This document shows positions 18,457 through 27,785 of a stretch of DNA of 64,000 nucleotides, piece by piece. The stretch spans positions 3,744,001-3,808,000 of the forward strand of contig NZ_CP051428.1 of assembly GCF_012676905.1 (NCBI RefSeq). The letters run 5' to 3'. A program made the position numbers and the translations under genes. Below the pieces are notes generated by a model. It was not told where the DNA came from and ran no database searches. It was given only the letters and a program-made list of their open reading frames with translations. Position 1 is the stretch's first letter. Each line of letters begins with the position of its first letter. The stretch is from Paenibacillus albicereus (GTDB lineage: Bacteria; Bacillota; Bacilli; Paenibacillales; Paenibacillaceae).

Positions 18457-19227
18457 ATGCGTTCATTCCACAAGAAAGGCGGGTTCAGGATGGTTGACGC
18501 CGACATCGCCGAACGGTTCGTTCCTTACAGCCCCGCCCACCTGCTCAGCCTAGCGCTCATCCTCGCTGCCGTCCTGCTGCTCCTCGCGTTCCGCCGGCCG
18601 CTCTCCAGGCGCCGTCCGGCGGCCGGACGCTATGCGCTCGCCGGCCTGCTTGCCGCTTGCGAGGTGCTGCTGAACGTCTGGTACTTCTCCAGCGGCGTAT
18701 TCCGCCCGTCGTCCACCTTGCCGTTCGAGCTGTGCAGCATCTCGCTCTACCTGTCCGTGCTCATGCTGCTGCTGCGCAGCCGGCTGCTGTTCCAGATCGT
18801 CTATTTCACCGCGATCGGCGGCGCGCTCCAGGCGCTTGCGACGCCGGTGCTCGGCTACGCCTTTCCGCATTTCCGCTTCATCGAGTTTTTCGCCGCCCAC
18901 GGGCTGCTCCTGTTGGCCGCGCTCTACATGGTCTGGGTCGAAGGCTTCCGCCCGACGCTGCGCTCCGTCTTCGTCGCCTGGGGAGCGCTCAACGCGATCG
19001 CCGCCGTCGTGTTCCTCGTCAATCGGCTGACCGGCGCGAACTACATGTTCCTTGCCCGCAAGCCGCCGAGCTCGTCGCTGCTCGACGTTCTCGGTCCGTA
19101 CCCCTGGTACATCCTGTCGCTCGAAGCGGTCGCGCTGCTGCTGTTCCTGCTGCTGTACCTGCCGTTCGCGCGAAGCGAGCGGCGCGCCAAGGCGGTCGCG
19201 GCCGCCCGCAGCGTCCCCTCCTCCTGA
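18457..19227 (+). CDS. YwaF/TIGR02206-type integral membrane protein
   Basis: The frame encodes up to 256 residues with about seven hydrophobic helices, including SLALILAAVLLLLAF and GLLLLAALYMVWVEG. The sequence (LPFELCSISLYL, then GFRPTLRS) fits the YwaF family of uncharacterised Bacillota membrane proteins. Start could be the ATG at 18457 (AAAGGAT upstream) or at 18490 (weak AAAGGCGGG). It is divergent from bioA and ends at a bidirectional terminator. Function unknown. Confidence 0.75.
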   Translation: MRSFHKKGGFRMVDADIAERFVPYSPAHLLSLALILAAVLLLLAFRRPLSRRRPAAGRYALAGLLAACEVLLNVWYFSSGVFRPSSTLPFELCSISLYLSVLMLLLRSRLLFQIVYFTAIGGALQALATPVLGYAFPHFRFIEFFAAHGLLLLAALYMVWVEGFRPTLRSVFVAWGALNAIAAVVFLVNRLTGANYMFLARKPPSSSLLDVLGPYPWYILSLEAVALLLFLLLYLPFARSERRAKAVAAARSVPSS

Positions 19228-19265
19228 GGGCCGACCGGCGGGCGGTATCTTCCCGGCAAGCCAAA

Positions 19266-19304
19266 AAAGCCCGCTTCTCCCGTGGCTCGGGAAAAGCGGG
19301 CTTT
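19266..19304. terminator. Bidirectional terminator
   Basis: A 17-bp stem with one mismatch (AAAGCCCGCTTCTCCCG and its complement) flanked by A-run on the left and T residues on the right separates the convergent YwaF-like and AI-2E-family genes. Confidence 0.85.
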
Positions 19305-19331
19305 CGTCTGGGGCCGCCCGCAGCAAGCGGG

Positions 19332-20369
19332 CTACAGGCGGATTTTGAGCTGGAACAGGCCGGCCTTGCGCGCCGCCATGTAGATGATGACGACGAGCGG
19401 GCCGAGAAAGACGCCGATGACGCCGACGAGCTTGAAGCCGACATACAGGCTGACGAGCGCGGAGATCGCGCCGATGCCGACCGAGTCGCCGAGAATTTTG
19501 GGCTCGATGATGCGCCGCACGATCGTGATGGCGAGAAACAGCAGCACGAGGCCGATCGCGGTGCCGGCGTGGCCGGTCAGCAGCATGTAAGCCGCCCAGG
19601 GCACGAGCACCGAGCCGGTGCCGAGGATCGGCAGGATGTCGACGACGACGACGAGCAGCGCGATCGCCATCGCGTAGTCGATGCCCATGCTGGCCAGGCC
19701 GATCAGCGTCAGCACGTACGTCACGAGGCTGAGCAGCAGCTGCGAGCGGAGAAAGCCGAAGATCGAGTGCTTGAGGTTGTCGAGCACCTGCCCGAGCTGC
19801 GGCCGGGAGTCCTCATGGAACAGCGACAGGAACGACGCCCTCATCGTGTCCAGGCTGAAGCTGAACATATACACCGCGACGAGGAACACGATCGTGAAGA
19901 TGAACATGCCGGGGAGGCCCGAGGCGACGGCGACGACCGAGCCGGAAAGCGCGGTCGCCATGCCGGTCAGCGAGCTGGCGAGCCCGTTCAGCACCTTCTC
20001 CAGCTGTACGGCCGTTTCGGGCGGGATCGTCATGTACACATCCTTGGCATGCTCGAATTTCTCTCTGAAAAAGACGTTCGCATCCGCGACCATGGCCGGC
20101 GCCCGGTTCCAGAACGCGATCAGCTCCGCCGCCAGCTTGAAGCCGATGCCGGCGGCAAGCCCGAGCAGGAGCGCGGTGAACAGCGTGCTGCTCGTCGCGG
20201 CGGCGGCGAGCCGGCTCATGCCGGCCTTGGCCATCAGCAGCCGGTTGAGCGGCTCCAGAAAAATGGCGACGACAAGCGCGAGCAGGAACGGCGCGCCGAC
20301 GGTGAAGCTGAGGTAGAGCAGCAGGAGCAGGACGGCGACGAAAACAAGCGATTTGAGCGGCAAGGCCAT
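19332..20369 (-). CDS. AI-2E family transporter (YtvI/PerM-like permease)
   Basis: A 345-residue membrane protein with hydrophobic segments at both ends and a soluble middle region (about residues 80-150), the arrangement of the AI-2E/PerM family. The C-terminal motif PILGTGSVLVPWAAY then RRIIEPKILGDSVGIGAISA is diagnostic. Members export small molecules or ions, and YtvI relatives are linked to sporulation; the substrate here is unknown. It lies downstream of the CorC-type gene on the same strand with an 87-base gap. Confidence 0.85.
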   Translation of the reverse strand: MALPLKSLVFVAVLLLLLYLSFTVGAPFLLALVVAIFLEPLNRLLMAKAGMSRLAAAATSSTLFTALLLGLAAGIGFKLAAELIAFWNRAPAMVADANVFFREKFEHAKDVYMTIPPETAVQLEKVLNGLASSLTGMATALSGSVVAVASGLPGMFIFTIVFLVAVYMFSFSLDTMRASFLSLFHEDSRPQLGQVLDNLKHSIFGFLRSQLLLSLVTYVLTLIGLASMGIDYAMAIALLVVVVDILPILGTGSVLVPWAAYMLLTGHAGTAIGLVLLFLAITIVRRIIEPKILGDSVGIGAISALVSLYVGFKLVGVIGVFLGPLVVIIYMAARKAGLFQLKIRL

Positions 20370-20456
20370 TCTCCCCGGGGCTGCAGTCCCCGCAGGTCTC
20401 CCTCCGGCGAGGCTGCCCGTCGACCGGCGCTCCGGCGGAATCCGCCCGCGCCCGCG

Positions 20457-21806
20457 CTAGCTCTCCTCGTCCGGCTCGTCCCGATCTGCAGCGGCTTCGG
20501 GATTGCGGTAGATGCGGACGCGCAGCACGCGCAGAGGCTGGCATTCCGCTACCTCGAATGTATATTCGCCATAGTCGATTTTCTTGCCTTTCTCCGGATT
20601 GCCGCCCAATCGGCCGAACATCCAGCCTCCGATGGAGTCGACCTCCTCGTCCTCGAGGTCGAGCTGCAGCATGCGGTTGACGTCGTCGATCAGCATGCGG
20701 CCGTCGACGGTCGTCTCCTCCCCTTGGACCGTGATCGCAGGCGGCGCTTCGTCGAACTCGTCATGGATCTTGCCGACGATCTCCTCCAGGATCAGCTCGG
20801 CCGTCAGCATGCCGGCCGTGCCGCCGTATTCGTCGACGACGACGGCGAGCTGGCTGTGGCGCGCCTGCATGAGCTGCAGCACCTGGCTGATCTCCATCGA
20901 CTCCGGCACGTTCAGCACCGGCCGGATCAGCTTGCGCAGATCCGGCTCGCTGCTCCGGTCTGCGGTGAGCAGGTCGGCGATATGCACGAAGCCGATGATC
21001 TGGTCCTTCTCCTCGATCGCGACCGGGTAGCGGGTATGACGGGTGCGGTAGACCGTCTCGCGGTTCTCCTCGAGCGGGCGCGCCGTGTACAGGCAGTCCA
21101 TGTCCGTCCGCGGCAGCATCACTTCGCGCGCCAGCAGGTCGGCGAAGTCGAATACGTTGTCCACGAGCTTCATCTCGTTGTCGTCGATGATGCCGCTCTG
21201 CGCGCTCTGGCTGACAAGCAGCCGGATCTCCTCCTCCGTGTGGGCGGACTCGTGCTCGCTCGCCGGCTGGACGCCGATGAGCTTCAGCAGGCGGTTCGCC
21301 GCGCCGTTCAGCAGCAGGATCGCCGGCTTGAAGATCGTGTAGAAGAACAGCAGCGGCGCGGCCAGCCAGAGCGACACGCCCTCCGACTTCTGGATCGCCA
21401 GCGACTTGGGCGCCAGCTCGCCGATGACGATATGCAGGAACGTGATGACGAGAAAGCCGATGACGACCGAGACGGTCGTGACGACCGTCTCGTCGGCAAT
21501 GCCGAGCTGATGCAGCAGCGGCTCGACGATCAGATGCGAGATCGCCGGCTCGCCGACCCAGCCGAGGCCGAGCGAGGCGAGCGTAATGCCGAGCTGGGTC
21601 GCGGACAGATAGGCGTCGAGGCGATGCGCGATGCGCAGCGCGTACCCGGCTTTTTTGCTGCCTTCCGAGGCGAGCTGCGTCAGGCGGGTCGTCCGCACCT
21701 TGACGAGGGCGAACTCCGCCGCGACGAAAAAGCCGTTCAGCAGCACGAGCACGACGACGATCAGCAGGTTGAGCGTAATTTCGCCGGGATGGAACTCGGT
21801 TGTCAT
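20457..21806 (-). CDS. CNNM/CorC (hemolysin family) membrane protein with CBS domains
   Basis: A 449-residue protein with the DUF21/CNNM transmembrane domain (residues 5-195; for example LLNGFFVAAEFALVKVR and GWVGEPAISHL), two CBS domains (about 215-340; MLPRTDMDCLY, VVDEYGGTAGMLT) and a C-terminal CorC_HlyC domain (about 355-440). Relatives are divalent-cation (Mg2+, Mn2+ or Co2+) exporters; the older name hemolysin is misleading. It is 30 bases downstream of the YfkAB gene and may be co-transcribed with it. Confidence 0.9.
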   Translation of the reverse strand: MTTEFHPGEITLNLLIVVVLVLLNGFFVAAEFALVKVRTTRLTQLASEGSKKAGYALRIAHRLDAYLSATQLGITLASLGLGWVGEPAISHLIVEPLLHQLGIADETVVTTVSVVIGFLVITFLHIVIGELAPKSLAIQKSEGVSLWLAAPLLFFYTIFKPAILLLNGAANRLLKLIGVQPASEHESAHTEEEIRLLVSQSAQSGIIDDNEMKLVDNVFDFADLLAREVMLPRTDMDCLYTARPLEENRETVYRTRHTRYPVAIEEKDQIIGFVHIADLLTADRSSEPDLRKLIRPVLNVPESMEISQVLQLMQARHSQLAVVVDEYGGTAGMLTAELILEEIVGKIHDEFDEAPPAITVQGEETTVDGRMLIDDVNRMLQLDLEDEEVDSIGGWMFGRLGGNPEKGKKIDYGEYTFEVAECQPLRVLRVRIYRNPEAAADRDEPDEES

Positions 21807-21836
21807 GACGATCCGCCTCCGATTCAGGCAGGGCCG

Positions 21837-22973
21837 CTAAAGCACGGCCTTCTGCTTCATGAAATCGATCTCTTCGTAATACATCTGCTTCACGAGCAGG
21901 TTCGGCCCGCAGCAGGCGGCGGCCGGGCAATGGCAATTGACGCTGCGGCTGAGCGGATGGTCCAGCCAGCGTGAGAACACGTCGTCGAGACGCTCGTCCA
22001 GCACGTTGCCGAAGGCGGGGATGTCGCTGAAGTCGGTCACGAACACCTCGCCCGTGAACAGGTTGACGTTGAGCCGGTTGCGTCCGTCGGGATCGTTGCG
22101 CACGGTGACGCGCGGCTCGCGCCCGAGCCGCGCCAGCAGCTCGCGGTCCGCCGGATCGGAGCTGCAGGCGTAGAACGGCAGCGTGCCGAACAGCATCCAC
22201 AGCTGAGGGTCGCGCGCGTCCAGCAGCTCCGTCACCGCCTCGCGCATCTGCTGCTTGCTCAGCGCGGGCAGATCGCCGGCCCAGGCGCTCGGATACATCG
22301 GATGAACCTCATGGCGCTCGCAGCCCATCTCGCGGATGAGCTGATGGATCTCCGGCATCTTGCGATGCGTCCGGAAGTTGATCATCGACTCGGCGGAGAC
22401 GAGCACGCCCGCCGCGCTCAGCCGACGCGCGTTGTCGATCATCCGCTCGTACATGCGGACCGCGGCTGCGCGCGGCACCGAGTGGCCCGAGCGGGCGAAG
22501 CCGACCTCATGGAAGTCGTCGGCCGAGGTGTAATTGAACGAGATGTGCATGACGTCCAGGTAAGGGGCGATAAGCTCGTAGCGCGAATAGTCGAGCGTGA
22601 CGTTGGAGTTCAGCTGGGAGCGGATGCCGCGGCTGCGGGCGTACTTCAGCAGCGGCACGATATAGTCGCGGACCGTCCGCTCGGAGTAGGACGGCTCGCC
22701 GCCGGTGATGCTGATCGTCTGCAAGTGCTCGACCTCGTCGAGCCGGGAGAGCATCCGCTCGAGCGGCAGCTTGTCCGCTTCGCGCATCGTCAGCGTATCG
22801 CCGACCGCGCAATGCTCGCAGCGCATGTTGCATAGGTTCGTGACCGTGAACTCCACGCTTGTCAGAGCGTGGCGGCCGAAGCGCTCCAAGCTGCCGAGCG
22901 GGTCCCACGGGTCGTTTTGCGGGGACAGCGGCGTCAGCAGCGGTTGAAGCGTCATATCTGGGTTCATGTTCAA
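21837..22973 (-). CDS. yfkAB: Radical SAM/CxCxxxxC protein, YfkAB family
   Basis: A 378-residue radical SAM enzyme with the cluster motif CNMRCEHC near residue 48 and SITGGEPSYSERT following it. The C-terminal motif CHCPAAACCG matches the CxCxxxxC signature that defines the YfkAB family and probably binds a further iron-sulfur cluster. The substrate is unknown. The gene is single or heads an operon with the CorC-type gene. Confidence 0.88.
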   Translation of the reverse strand: MNMNPDMTLQPLLTPLSPQNDPWDPLGSLERFGRHALTSVEFTVTNLCNMRCEHCAVGDTLTMREADKLPLERMLSRLDEVEHLQTISITGGEPSYSERTVRDYIVPLLKYARSRGIRSQLNSNVTLDYSRYELIAPYLDVMHISFNYTSADDFHEVGFARSGHSVPRAAAVRMYERMIDNARRLSAAGVLVSAESMINFRTHRKMPEIHQLIREMGCERHEVHPMYPSAWAGDLPALSKQQMREAVTELLDARDPQLWMLFGTLPFYACSSDPADRELLARLGREPRVTVRNDPDGRNRLNVNLFTGEVFVTDFSDIPAFGNVLDERLDDVFSRWLDHPLSRSVNCHCPAAACCGPNLLVKQMYYEEIDFMKQKAVL

Positions 22974-23064
22974 TCCAGCACCTTATCGTTTATTAATGAA
23001 ACACTCGGCTTTTATTGTACTTCCCCATCCCGGCTGAATCAAACGGCGAAGCCGGCGAAACGCG

Positions 23065-23086
23065 AAAAAGGAGCCCGAAGGCTCCT
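23065..23086 (-). terminator. Terminator of the first HD-GYP gene
   Basis: On the minus strand a 7-bp stem AGGAGCC/GGCTCCT closed by a TTCG tetraloop is followed by five T residues. It lies 31 bases downstream of the HD-GYP stop codon. Confidence 0.85.
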
Positions 23087-23117
23087 GGTGCCGATGCTGG
23101 ATGAAAGGTGAACCCGC

Positions 23118-24239
23118 TCAGGAGGTCGCGCCCGCCAGCTGCGCCTCGGGCAGCTCGTCGTTGACGCCGGCGATCATGCGGGTGAGCTGCAGCGACATGT
23201 CGATCTCGTAAGGAGCGCGCAGCCGCACGCCCTCGTCGTCGCGCAGCACCCGCACGACCGGCCGGTGCGGGCAGTTCGGCCGCACGTCGACGACGACGCC
23301 GACCTCGCCGGTCTTGAGCCGCACGGTCATGCCGACCGGGTAGATGGCGACCTTGTCGCGGAACAGCTGCACCATCGTCTGCTCGTACTGGGTGCCGGTG
23401 CCGGCATACAGCGCCTCGACCGCCTGATGCGGCAGCATCGGCTCCCGGTAGATGCGGTTGGTCGTCATCGCGTCGTAAGAGTCGACCATGCCGATCCATT
23501 TGGAGAACTCGTGGATCTCCCCGCCCTTGAGGCCGAACGGATAGCCGCTGCCGTCGAGCCGCTCGTGATGCTGCAGCGCGCACAGCGCCGCCGCCGCGGG
23601 CACGCCCGCCTCATGGCGGAGCAGCTCGTAGCCGTACTCGGTATGCCGCTTCATCTCGTCGAATTCCTCGCGTGTCAGCATGCCCGGCTTCTTGAGCAGC
23701 TCGACCGGCACCATCGTCTTGCCGACGTCATGCAGCAGCGCCCCCATGCCGAGCACGGTCAGCTCGTCGCGGGAGTAGCCGTGATGGATGCCGAGCATCG
23801 TCGTATAGACGCAGACGTTGAACGAATGCTGATACAGATAATTGTCCACGGAAGCCATGTTCATGAGCATGACGACGGACTCCTTGTGCGCGGACAGATC
23901 GTCGATGACCCGGTTCATGACGTCGCGCAGCTGCGGCCCGACGAACGGGTAGGCCGCTCCGCGCCTGCGCTGCGGCACCTCCATCATCTGCCTGAAGCTC
24001 GCCCGGATCTCCGTCATCGCGACCCGCATCGTATCCTCGCTGATCAGCTCGTTGATCTGGATGTCGTCGGTCGCCTCGTCCTGGATGTAGAGGAAGTTGA
24101 TCTGGCATTCCTCGAGCCGGTCGATGAGCCGGCTCGTCAGCTCGAAGCCTTCGCCAAGCAGGACGAGTCCCTCTCCGGAGAGAACCTTTTTCGCCAGCCT
24201 CATCCCGGGCCGGCACATGCTTAGGGGCATCAGTATCAT
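23118..24239 (-). CDS. HD-GYP domain protein (probable cyclic-di-GMP phosphodiesterase)
   Basis: The frame is open to 24293, but the ATG at 24239 has AGGGAG ten bases upstream and gives 373 residues. The N-terminal part (MCRPGMRLAKKVLSGEG onward) is the short domain common in Paenibacillus HD-GYP proteins. The HD-GYP domain occupies about residues 120-300: HSFNV, the metal-binding HDVGK, and HHERLDGSGYP carrying the GYP motif. These enzymes hydrolyse cyclic-di-GMP. A small C-terminal beta domain (residues 300-350) follows. A second HD-GYP protein of similar layout is encoded at 28.9-30.0 kb. Confidence 0.88.
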   Translation of the reverse strand: MILMPLSMCRPGMRLAKKVLSGEGLVLLGEGFELTSRLIDRLEECQINFLYIQDEATDDIQINELISEDTMRVAMTEIRASFRQMMEVPQRRRGAAYPFVGPQLRDVMNRVIDDLSAHKESVVMLMNMASVDNYLYQHSFNVCVYTTMLGIHHGYSRDELTVLGMGALLHDVGKTMVPVELLKKPGMLTREEFDEMKRHTEYGYELLRHEAGVPAAAALCALQHHERLDGSGYPFGLKGGEIHEFSKWIGMVDSYDAMTTNRIYREPMLPHQAVEALYAGTGTQYEQTMVQLFRDKVAIYPVGMTVRLKTGEVGVVVDVRPNCPHRPVVRVLRDDEGVRLRAPYEIDMSLQLTRMIAGVNDELPEAQLAGATS

Positions 24240-24355
24240 GGACGGGTCGCTCCCTGGGTACGAATAGATTCCTATCCTGTTCTCTATCGACATGCTCGAG
24301 GGAAATCTTTAGTTTCGACAGCGTTTTTCGAGCGCTTGCGCGCAGATTCGACAGC

Positions 24356-25807
24356 TCAGCGGACGAGCCTGAAGCGCGGCTCTGCGCAGCGCCGCAGCGC
24401 CTCGGGCTTGTTCAGCTCGGCAGCGAGCACCTGACGGATGAACTCGGGCAGGAAATAGCGCACGTCCCGCCCCTCCTTGAGCGGCAAATAGCCGGCGCCG
24501 AAGGTGAACATGTCCAGCGTGCCGACGTCGTACTCGCGCTCGTCCTCCAGCTCGCCGCCGGCGGAGCGGATCGAGACGATCCGGCCTCCTCCGTCCGGCG
24601 CCTGCTCCCACTCGACATCCAGCCCGTCGACGGCCAGCGTGCCGAGCACCGTCCCCCGGAAGCCGAAGCCGCGCAGCTCCTTGCCGTAGAACTGCGGCTG
24701 CAGCGACTGCTCCAGCGCTTCGCGGATGCGGCGGCCGGCGAGAAGCATCCGGCAAGGATTGATCGGCGACGGGCACAGCGCATGCAGCAGCCCTTCGCTG
24801 ATCTCGCCGGCCGGCAGTCCGCCGAGCAGCTGGCCCGCGTTGACGATGCCGATCTGCGCTCCGGTCCACTCCCGCACGCCGGCCGCGAGCAGGTTGGCGA
24901 GCGGCGATTCGCGGGAAGGGTCGAGCGCGAGCGGCTGCTCGAGCGTCGCCGCCGGGCGGGACAGCTCCCGCCGGGCCGCCTCGCCGTGCGAGCGCAGCAG
25001 CTCGGCCGACGACTCGTCGATCGGCAGCGAGGCAATCGGCAGCAGGCGGCCCTGCGCCTCGAGGCGGCCGCGCCGCGGATCGAACGCGAGCTCGACGAGC
25101 CCGAGCCGCTCGCCGAACTTGCCGGCTCCGCACAGCAGCGCCCCGCAGACGCGCTCCGGCTCCTCCAACAGATGATGCGTATGTCCGCCCAGGATGACGT
25201 CGATGCCGTCGATCTCCTCCGCGAGGCGACGGTCCATCGGCAAGCCGAGATGGGACAGCACGACGACGGCGTCCGACGCTCCGCGCAGCCGTCTGACCTG
25301 CTCGCGGACCGCTAGGAGCGGATCGGTCACGGTCCAGCCGAGCAGGCTGTAAAAGGCGGGATAAGCCGCGGTCGCGCCGATCAGCGCGACGCGCAGCCCG
25401 TTTTTGACGAGCACCGTCGACGGCAGCAGCCACTCCGGCCGCTCTCCCGTGCGGGCGTCGAGCAGATTGCAGCAAAGCACCGGAAAGCGGGCGCCGGCAT
25501 AGATGCGCTCCAGCTCGTCCCGGGTGAACGTCAGCCCCTCGTTGTTGCCGGGCACGGCCGCCTCGCAGCCCGCCTCGCCCAGCAGGGCGATGTTGACGGA
25601 GCCGGCGGTGCCTTCGGTCTCCTGCCGCATCCGGTCCAGATGGTCGCCGATATCGACGTAGAGAACCCCCTGCTCGCCATGATCCCGGCGGGCCTCCTTG
25701 ACGGCGGCGGCGATCCGCCCCGCCTCCTCGAGACGGCTGTGCACGTCGTTGCTGTGCAGCAGGAGCAGGCGGCGCTTGCGGCCGTCGTGCGGTGTGGTTC
25801 GTTCCAT
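24356..25807 (-). CDS. Bifunctional metallophosphoesterase/5'-nucleotidase (YunD/UshA-like)
   Basis: The supported start is the ATG at 25807 (GGAGGGAGCTCGC upstream), giving 483 residues. The N-terminal metallophosphoesterase domain shows HSNDVHSRL, DIGDHLDR, PGNNEGLTF, and GGHTHHLL. The GNNE in place of the canonical GNHE is as in the YunD branch. The C-terminal 5'-nucleotidase domain (about 290-480) has the substrate-stacking region including NAGQLLGGLP. No signal peptide is visible, so it probably acts in the cytoplasm, on nucleotides or nucleotide sugars. It lies 41 bases downstream of moaA. Confidence 0.85.
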   Translation of the reverse strand: MERTTPHDGRKRRLLLLHSNDVHSRLEEAGRIAAAVKEARRDHGEQGVLYVDIGDHLDRMRQETEGTAGSVNIALLGEAGCEAAVPGNNEGLTFTRDELERIYAGARFPVLCCNLLDARTGERPEWLLPSTVLVKNGLRVALIGATAAYPAFYSLLGWTVTDPLLAVREQVRRLRGASDAVVVLSHLGLPMDRRLAEEIDGIDVILGGHTHHLLEEPERVCGALLCGAGKFGERLGLVELAFDPRRGRLEAQGRLLPIASLPIDESSAELLRSHGEAARRELSRPAATLEQPLALDPSRESPLANLLAAGVREWTGAQIGIVNAGQLLGGLPAGEISEGLLHALCPSPINPCRMLLAGRRIREALEQSLQPQFYGKELRGFGFRGTVLGTLAVDGLDVEWEQAPDGGGRIVSIRSAGGELEDEREYDVGTLDMFTFGAGYLPLKEGRDVRYFLPEFIRQVLAAELNKPEALRRCAEPRFRLVR

Positions 25808-25848
25808 GCGAGCTCCCTCCGTGCCTGTGCTCTTTCTAGCGTTCATGT

Positions 25849-26844
25849 TCAGCCGCCGATCTGCGACATCCTCCGCGACGTCGGCGTATGGCTGATCGCC
25901 TCGTCGTGCAGCTTCGCCGCCATTTCGTGGTTTTCCGGCTTGATGTCGGCCGCCCGCCGGAACAGCGCCTCGAGCGCCTCCCGGCTGCCCAGCGCGGGCT
26001 TGACGTTCAGCTCGTCCACCCAGTACAGGCATGGCTGCAGGCTGCCGTCGGCCGTCAGCCGCAGCCGGTTGCAGCGCGCGCAGAACCGGTCGCTCACCGG
26101 ATGGATCAGTCCGAACGATCCGGAAGCTCCCTCGAACGCCCAGTTTTCCGATGGGCCGTTGCCCTTCATCTCCGCGAGCGGAGCCATCGGCAGGCCGAGC
26201 CCGCGCGCGGCCTCCATGACCGCCGTCAGCGGCAAGTAGTGGCTGCGCCACTGCTCGTCGGCATGGCCGATGGGCATGTATTCGATGAAGCGCACATGCA
26301 GCGGCTGCTCCACGGACAGGCGCAGGAAGCTTTGGATCTCGTCCTCGTTGACGCCCTTCAGCAGCACGCAGTTCAGCTTGATCGGACCGAGCCCGGCCTC
26401 GCCGGCCGCGCGGATGCCCGCGAGCACCTGCTCCAGCCCGCCGCGCCGCGCGATGAAGCGGAAGCGGGCCGAGTCCAGCGTGTCGAGGCTGATGTTCACC
26501 CGGTCGAGGCCCGCCGCCTTCAGCGCGGCCGCCTGCTTGGCCAGCAGCATGCCGTTCGTCGTCAGCGAGATTTCCTCGATGCCGGAGATCGCCTTGAGCC
26601 GGCGGATCAAGCCGTCCAGGCCGGGCCGCACGAGCGGCTCGCCGCCGGTGATGCGCAGCCGCCTGAAGCCGAGGCCGGCCGCGGCCTCGACGACCTCGAC
26701 GATGTCGTCGTAGCTCAGCAGCTCCGACGAGTCGGCGAACTCCATCCCTTCCTCCGGCATGCAGTAGAGGCAGCGCAGGTTGCAGCGGTCCGTCACCGAG
26801 ATGCGCAGATAGTCGTGTATCCTTCCGAATCGGTCCCTCAGCAT
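25849..26844 (-). CDS. moaA: GTP 3',8-cyclase MoaA
   Basis: The start chosen is the ATG at 26844 (CAGGAGGAAACGGG upstream), giving 331 residues. It has the radical SAM cluster motif TDRCNLRCLYC, the SAM-binding GGEPLVRP, and the C-terminal cluster CARCNRLRLTADGSLQPC. The protein ends in Gly-Gly, which is essential in MoaA. It catalyses the first step of molybdopterin synthesis. It is divergent from the moaDE fusion gene with a shared promoter region of about 130 bases; no Moco riboswitch was recognised there. Confidence 0.95.
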   Translation of the reverse strand: MLRDRFGRIHDYLRISVTDRCNLRCLYCMPEEGMEFADSSELLSYDDIVEVVEAAAGLGFRRLRITGGEPLVRPGLDGLIRRLKAISGIEEISLTTNGMLLAKQAAALKAAGLDRVNISLDTLDSARFRFIARRGGLEQVLAGIRAAGEAGLGPIKLNCVLLKGVNEDEIQSFLRLSVEQPLHVRFIEYMPIGHADEQWRSHYLPLTAVMEAARGLGLPMAPLAEMKGNGPSENWAFEGASGSFGLIHPVSDRFCARCNRLRLTADGSLQPCLYWVDELNVKPALGSREALEALFRRAADIKPENHEMAAKLHDEAISHTPTSRRMSQIGG

Positions 26845-26972
26845 CCCGTTTCCTCCTGTGCCTGGCTTCTTGGCGGAAGCCTGCGTTTTCGTGTCTATCA
26901 GTTTATCATTTTTGGCGAACTTATGATATGCTGGAAGCAAAACCCCGACCGGGACAGGTGAGGTTATCTACC

Positions 26973-27785
26973 ATGAGCTACAGCTGGAGCATCGCTTTGT
27001 TCGCCGGCTTGCCGGAGCGTCTCGGGACGCGGCAGGCCGAGCTCGCGACCGACCGGACCGAGATGACCGTCGGCGAGCTGAAGGCCGCGCTGTGCGAGGC
27101 CTATCCCGCGCAGGCCGGCCTGATCTCCGTCTGCTTCGCGGCCCGCAACGAGGCTTACGCCGCAGACGACGAGGTCGTCCGCTGCGACGACACGCTGGCG
27201 CTGCTGCCGCCCGTGTCCGGGGGCGACGGCAGCGGCGCTGCCGCAGCCTCCGATGCCGATGCCGCCTGCCGCATCGGCCCAGAGCCGCTGGACGCGGCCG
27301 CCGTCGCCGCGCTGGTGGAGCATCCCGACCACGGAGCAGTCATCGTCTTCATCGGCACGACGCGCGAGTGGACGGCCGGACAGCGCACCGTCAAGCTGGA
27401 GTATGAAGCCTACGGGCCGATGGCGCTGCGCACGCTGGAGCAGATTCGCCGCGAGCTCGATGAGCGCTGGCCGGGCACGCGCTGCGCCATCCATCACCGC
27501 ATCGGCGTCGTCGGCATCGGCGAGGCGAGCGTCGTCATCGCCGTCTCCGGACCGCATCGGGCGGCCGCGTACGACGCGAGCCGCTACGCGATCGAGCGCC
27601 TCAAGCAGATCGTGCCGATCTGGAAGAAGGAGATCTGGGAGGACGGCTCGGAGTGGAAAGGGCATCAGACGGGACCGTGGAATCCGCTCGCGGAACCGGC
27701 CGGAGCGCCTGCCTCGGCCGGCACGCTCCCGCCAGCGGAGCCCCGCCCTCCTGGAGCCGGCGCCTCGCAGGAGACGCCCGAATGA
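26973..27785 (+). CDS. Molybdopterin synthase MoaD-MoaE fusion
   Basis: The start is the ATG at 26973 behind GGTGAGG, giving 270 residues. Residues 1-80 are a MoaD ubiquitin-like domain (IALFAGLPERLG ... DDTLALLPPVSGG). Residues about 95-225 are MoaE (HGAVIVFIGTTREW, LEYEAYGPMA, VSGPHRAAAY, and IVPIWKKEIWEDG with the catalytic Lys). A Pro/Ala-rich tail follows. The Gly-Gly that must become a thiocarboxylate in MoaD sits inside the chain, at about residue 81, directly before a Gly/Ala/Asp linker. Function therefore requires cleavage after Gly-Gly, as reported for the MoaX fusion of Mycobacterium tuberculosis. moeB follows with an ATGA overlap. Confidence 0.9.
   Translation: MSYSWSIALFAGLPERLGTRQAELATDRTEMTVGELKAALCEAYPAQAGLISVCFAARNEAYAADDEVVRCDDTLALLPPVSGGDGSGAAAASDADAACRIGPEPLDAAAVAALVEHPDHGAVIVFIGTTREWTAGQRTVKLEYEAYGPMALRTLEQIRRELDERWPGTRCAIHHRIGVVGIGEASVVIAVSGPHRAAAYDASRYAIERLKQIVPIWKKEIWEDGSEWKGHQTGPWNPLAEPAGAPASAGTLPPAEPRPPGAGASQETPE

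Noticed and set aside
18657-21974. A plus-strand open frame of over 1,100 codons
   Set aside because: It overlaps the YwaF-like gene in another frame and is antisense to two clear membrane protein genes; composition is typical of a GC shadow frame.
26845-26972. Moco riboswitch between moaA and moaDE
   Set aside because: Only about 130 bp with promoter-like AT-rich DNA; no recognisable conserved riboswitch core.
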